Assembly (NCBI RefSeq): GCF_018332715.1
Contig: NZ_BOQP01000030.1
Location: 124,001 to 188,000 of the forward strand
DNA length: 64,000 bases
From: Winogradskya consettensis
GTDB taxonomy: Bacteria; Actinomycetota; Actinomycetes; Mycobacteriales; Micromonosporaceae
Reading direction: 5' to 3'
This document shows positions 61,049-64,000 of this stretch, one piece after another. The first letter of the stretch is position 1; each line of letters begins with the position of its first letter. The notes under the pieces are model-generated. The model saw only the letters and a program-made list of their open reading frames with translations. It did no database searches and had not been told where the DNA came from. Both the position numbers and the translations under genes were made by a program.

Positions 61049-61082
61049 CACTCCGCACCACCCGTAAATCCGCACGCAGCGC

Positions 61083-61110
61083 CACCCGCACGACAGCACT
61101 CGTGCGGGTG
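61083..61110. terminator. Perfect 11-bp hairpin
   Basis: CACCCGCACGA, loop CAGCAC, TCGTGCGGGTG. It may end transcription from the serine hydrolase operon, though it lies 650 bases beyond the stop. Confidence 0.5.
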
Positions 61111-61496
61111 CGCCGCCCCTCACCCGTAGCGGCGTTCATGACACAGCACGGCAGTGCATCGTTCCGACAGCACGATGCGTGCCGCGAGACCGCCGTGCGG
61201 AAACGTCAGGTAGCACCCGCACCGGTCGCCGCCCGGCGATCCGCGCACCGTGAAGCGCGCCCCGGGCCGGACGACCGGCGCCGTCCCCGCAGGCCCAGCT
61301 CCGCCGCAGAAATGCCGGCGGTGTGAGAACACGTCCGGAGAATTGATCCGCGAGCAATTCACCCGATCTCGGTAATCATCGCCGCGAAAGCAGTCCCTTT
61401 ACATTCTTCGCCGGCCGGAACTCGATCAGTGCCACAGGCTGCCCGTAATCCGTCCGTCAGTAATGCGCGATACCGCTTCCCTGAAAGGACACATAC

Positions 61497-62630
61497 ATGA
61501 GAACTGTGCTCCGACGGCGTTATGCCGTCCGCCTGGCCGCAGCCGGCCAGGCCGTTGTGCTCGCCCTTGCCGGTGTTGTTCTCACCACCAGTAGCCCCGC
61601 GAACGCGGTGGTCAATGTCGCCGGAACCGTTCTGTCGTCGGCGAATCTCACCGTTCCGGCGGAATACTCGGCGCTGGCCACGGCCAAGAAAATCACGTAT
61701 GTGACGACCGCGATCAACGGCGTACTCATCACGACCTCCGGGCTGGTGTTCACGCCGAAGACCAACAAGAAGAACAAGACGGTCGTGTGGGCGCACGGCA
61801 CGACCGGGCTGGCCGACAACTGCGCGCCGTCCACCAACATAAACGTCTTCTGGCCCGAGGCGATCGCCGCCATCAAGGTGCTGTTGCAGCGCGGCTGGAC
61901 CGTTTCCGCCCCGGACTACGCGGGTCTCGGCACGGCCGGCAGCCACCCGTACCTGGTCGGGGCGAGCGAGGCGCGGGCGATCATCGACAGCGCCAAGGCC
62001 GCGCGGAACCTCGACGCCGCGCTCGGCACCCAGTACGCGATCGACGGCCACTCGCAGGGCGGTCAGGGCGCGTTGTTCGCCAACCAGCTCGCCCCCTCGT
62101 ACGACGGCGCCCTGGTTCTGAAGGGCACTGCGGCGATCGCTCCGGTGTCGAACCTCAACCTGATCGCCCCCGACATCCCGGGCACGCCCGGCCAGGGGTA
62201 CCTCGTGATGGCGCTCTACGGCATCAACGCGGTGGAGCCGTCGTTCGTCCCGAACAACTACCTGGCAGCACCGGCGAAGTCCAAGGCCTCGGTGCTGGCG
62301 ACCGGCTGTCTCTACGAGATCCTCGACGCGTACGCCTCGTTCACCCCGGAGCAGCTCGTGCCGGGCGGCGTTGTGTCACAGACCGTGCTGAACAAACTGG
62401 CACAGTACGGTAACCCGGCAACGTCCGCGCCCAGCGCCCCGATCCTCATCGTGCAGGGCACCGACGACGAGGCCGTCCCGTACGTCATCACGGCCGGCCC
62501 GCTGATCGACGAGCTCAACACCTACAACGCCCCCGAGCAGTTCATCACCCTCAACGGCCAGACCCACGACGGCGCGGTCTTCGCCTCGGTGAACACGGTC
62601 GCCGACTGGATCGCCGCGCACTTCGTCTGA
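61497..62630 (+). CDS. Secretory lipase (LIP-family alpha/beta hydrolase)
   Basis: 377 residues with a signal peptide (1-37, cleavage after SPANA) and AAAGGA before ATG 61497. Alpha/beta-hydrolase markers: oxyanion WAHGTTG (98-104), nucleophile Ser186 in DGHSQGG, acid in VQGTDDEAVP and His in GQTHDGA. The closest layout is the LIP family of secreted triacylglycerol lipases and esterases. Several cysteine-poor regions suggest a monomer without disulfides. Followed by an 18-base array and a strong terminator, so monocistronic. Confidence 0.92.
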   Translation: MRTVLRRRYAVRLAAAGQAVVLALAGVVLTTSSPANAVVNVAGTVLSSANLTVPAEYSALATAKKITYVTTAINGVLITTSGLVFTPKTNKKNKTVVWAHGTTGLADNCAPSTNINVFWPEAIAAIKVLLQRGWTVSAPDYAGLGTAGSHPYLVGASEARAIIDSAKAARNLDAALGTQYAIDGHSQGGQGALFANQLAPSYDGALVLKGTAAIAPVSNLNLIAPDIPGTPGQGYLVMALYGINAVEPSFVPNNYLAAPAKSKASVLATGCLYEILDAYASFTPEQLVPGGVVSQTVLNKLAQYGNPATSAPSAPILIVQGTDDEAVPYVITAGPLIDELNTYNAPEQFITLNGQTHDGAVFASVNTVADWIAAHFV

Positions 62631-62774
62631 GCGACCCACGCAACCAGGGCGACCCAGCCAGGCCGGGCGGCCCACGCAACCCCGGCAACCCAGCCAGGCC
62701 GGGCGACCCACGCAAGCCGGGCAACCCAGCCAGGCCGGGCGGCCCACGCAACCCGGGCGGCCCACGCCAACCTG
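62631..62774 (+). repeat. 18-bp tandem array (8 units) directly after lipase stop
   Basis: Eight 18-base units such as GCGACCCACGCAACCAGG and GCAACCCAGCCAGGCCGG, mostly alternating between two variants. The first unit begins at the base after the lipase TGA. Confidence 0.93.
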
Positions 62775-62818
62775 ACCTGATTCGCCCCTCTCAGACCGGC
62801 CCCTGGGGAGGGACCGGC

Positions 62819-62855
62819 GGAGCCCCACGCGGCCTCAACCACCGCGTGGGGCTCC
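62819..62855 (+). terminator. Terminator of lipase gene
   Basis: GGAGCCCCACGCGG, 9-base loop, CCGCGTGGGGCTCC: a 14-bp perfect stem. The 230 bases after it, up to the next gene, hold no other recognised feature apart from a likely promoter. Confidence 0.85.
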
Positions 62856-63083
62856 GTCGCCTCCGCACGACGCAGTCCGTTCCGGGGTTACGGCAGTTCC
62901 TGGATGGACACCCGCCGGGGCGAACCGCGTACCACTTCCGGGCGAATCCGCTGGTCCCGCGGCAGCGAACATCGGTATTGTCGGTTTATCTGCTGGGATG
63001 TCACCTCGCATCGTCGCTCCAGACCCCGGCGGCACGAAACTCGGCGGCACGGAATTCTCTTGTGCCATGGTCTGGAGCCCGCT

Positions 63084-63491
63084 GTGCGCATTTCTCTTCG
63101 CCGACCGTCTCTGACCCGCGACGCGGTGCCCGAGGTCGACTTCGGCTCTCTGATGGATCGGGTGTCCCGCGGAGACCGCGAGGCCTTCGCCGTCCTGTAC
63201 GACCAGACCTCCGGGCCGGTCCGGGACCGGATCCAGGCCCGTCTGGTGCATCCACACTCGACGACGACGCTGGTGGCGGCCGTCTATGTCGAGGTGTGGT
63301 GGCTGGCCGGCTGTTACGCGGGGCCGCCTTCCGGCGTCACCGGATGGATCCACGGGATCGCCGAGCGAAGGCTGAGGGACCGGCGCCCGCAGCCCCCGGT
63401 GCCCGCGGCCTCGACGGAGCGGACCATCGAGGTACGCGAGCTGGCGGACCTGCTCGGCCGGGCCCCGGAGGAGCTGACCAGCTACAGGTGA
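63084..63491 (+). CDS. Sigma-70 region 2-like protein lacking region 4
   Basis: 135 residues from GTG 63084, chosen for GGAG 6 bases before it. FGSLMDRVSRGDREAFAVLYDQTSG (about 20-44) and VAAVYVEVWW...GVTGWIHGIAERRLRDR (about 65-100) follow the pattern of ECF sigma region 2 (SigK-like), but the core-binding acidic residues are weak and there is no region 4 after the linker; the frame ends at a TGA 7 bases before the converging gene. It may be a decayed sigma factor or a stand-alone domain. Confidence 0.65.
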   Translation: MRISLRRPSLTRDAVPEVDFGSLMDRVSRGDREAFAVLYDQTSGPVRDRIQARLVHPHSTTTLVAAVYVEVWWLAGCYAGPPSGVTGWIHGIAERRLRDRRPQPPVPAASTERTIEVRELADLLGRAPEELTSYR

Positions 63492-63497
63492 CGGGGC

Positions 63498-64000
63498 CTA
63501 CCGGGACCTCGGCGTGCGCTTGTGCTGCAGGGTCGCGATCAGCGCGAGGGTGGATTCGGCGCCCTGGTTGACGTTGACGCCCTGCGCGGTCAGTCCGTCG
63601 AAGCCGCCGCCCGTCGCGCGGTCCCACATCGTGACGCCGGCGTCGTTGTCACCGAGGAACCACTGCACACATTGGCCCACTGTCACCAGCCATTGTTCGT
63701 CGCCGGTGACCTCGGCGGCGGTGGCGCAGGCGTCGGCGAGGGCGGCGATCTCGATGGGTTGCTGGTCGTAGCGTTGCCGTACGGTCCGGCGGGTCCATCC
63801 GGCGACCGGGAGCGGGCGCAGGTGCCCGTCTGCCAGGTGAGCGTCGCGCAGCCAGGTGAGCATCCGCAGACCGGCTGCGCGCAACGCCACGTCGCCGCGG
63901 CGATGACCCGCGGCGATGACCACCTCGGCGAGGGCGGCGCTGGCATAGCTGAGGTGCGGGTACGGCCAGGACCACGCCGGGTCCGGGTCGGGCCACCCGA
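63498..64000 (-). CDS. C-terminal part of a six-hairpin-type protein, start outside window
   Basis: The frame is open to the window edge: 166 residues including WSWPYPHLSYASAALAEVV, DQQPIEIAALADACATAAEVTGDEQW and a final NVNQGAESTLALIATLQH. These are the helical-pair repeats of the (alpha/alpha)6 toroid seen next to glycosyltransferases or in glycosidases. The N-terminal part, and so the function, lies beyond the edge. Confidence 0.75.
   Translation of the reverse strand, partial: GWPDPDPAWSWPYPHLSYASAALAEVVIAAGHRRGDVALRAAGLRMLTWLRDAHLADGHLRPLPVAGWTRRTVRQRYDQQPIEIAALADACATAAEVTGDEQWLVTVGQCVQWFLGDNDAGVTMWDRATGGGFDGLTAQGVNVNQGAESTLALIATLQHKRTPRSR

Larger units (their letters stand above)
60427..61496. 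other. C-rich repeat region and promoter region of the lipase gene
   Basis: No gene is supported in this 1.07-kb stretch; open frames here are repeat shadows. From 60427 to about 60970 the plus strand is extremely C-rich, with a 15-base array (60491) and a long run of CGCACCACCC-like decamers (about 60700-60970). Then come two alternating purine-pyrimidine tracts, a hairpin at 61083 and, from about 61310, less GC-rich sequence that should hold the lipase promoter. Confidence 0.65.

Noticed and set aside
61120..61362. Small 80-codon minus-strand frame before the lipase gene
   Set aside because: No ribosome site, Cys/Arg-rich composition and no family resemblance; the region is better explained as promoter and hairpin sequence.
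62846..63571. A 241-codon open frame overlapping the sigma-like gene
   Set aside because: It starts inside the lipase terminator hairpin, is Arg/Gly/Pro-rich and is in a different frame from the recognisable sigma region 2 sequence.

Overview
The window is a GC-rich stretch with frequent GTG starts, many 4-base ATGA/GTGA gene overlaps, an actinobacterial IdeR/DmdR-type iron box, a translation-controlling ileS T-box, and a beta-ketoadipate gene set. It is almost certainly chromosomal DNA of a filamentous actinomycete. I infer Micromonosporaceae (Actinoplanes-like), but only from overall gene style; no rRNA or other taxonomic marker is present.

Layout. 1-1325 (minus, cut by the edge) is a secreted polysaccharide deacetylase. 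1693-12203 is a tightly coupled exopolysaccharide operon. It starts with a sugar-nucleotide trio (Gfo/Idh/MocA oxidoreductase, DegT aminotransferase, left-handed beta-helix acetyltransferase) that matches the order of the Wlb/Wbp diacetamido-uronic acid pathway. A membrane sugar-phosphate transferase, a single protein joining a MurJ/Wzx-like flippase to a Wzy/O-antigen-ligase-like polymerase, a GT4 glycosyltransferase and a Wzz/Wzc-like copolymerase follow. A GH5 lipoprotein converges on its end. 13.4-16.6 kb holds an NmrA-like reductase, an NlpC/P60-like secreted enzyme, a methyltransferase and an endonuclease/exonuclease/phosphatase protein. 17.2-22.6 kb is one 1798-residue secreted amylase-pullulanase with CTTGCA repeats upstream. 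22.7-26.3 kb has a flavin disulfide oxidoreductase, an iron-box-controlled siderophore-interacting protein and an unknown gene.

26.4-29.7 kb is ileS with its T-box leader. 29.9-41.2 kb holds a SUKH protein, a membrane protein, a two-component system, an AbiEii-like nucleotidyltransferase, a YdeP-type molybdopterin oxidoreductase, an alpha-glucosidase, a zinc-ribbon protein, a zinc-ribbon SDR and two unusual tRNA genes. 41.5-48.5 kb has a Tat-exported protein, an alditol oxidase, SUKH/immunity-like proteins and a DHA2 transporter. 48.7-52.2 kb is pcaF-pcaI-pcaJ with a divergent LysR regulator. The rest holds an NmrA-like protein, a membrane-anchored protein, a leucine-carboxyl-type methyltransferase, a LacI regulator, a flavin amine oxidase in circularly permuted order, small unknowns, a class C beta-lactamase-like hydrolase, a secretory lipase, a sigma region 2-like protein and a partial six-hairpin-type domain.

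Two themes recur. Secreted carbohydrate-active enzymes are numerous (CE4, GH5, GH13 twice, lipase). Short tandem repeats, mostly with units that are multiples of 3 bp, sit at the 3' ends of genes, often including the stop codon, or as in-frame inserts. At the pcaI-pcaJ junction a comparable triplication has produced two tiny ATGA-linked reading frames between the two subunit genes. The circularly permuted amine oxidase and this peptide relay are the most unusual things seen.
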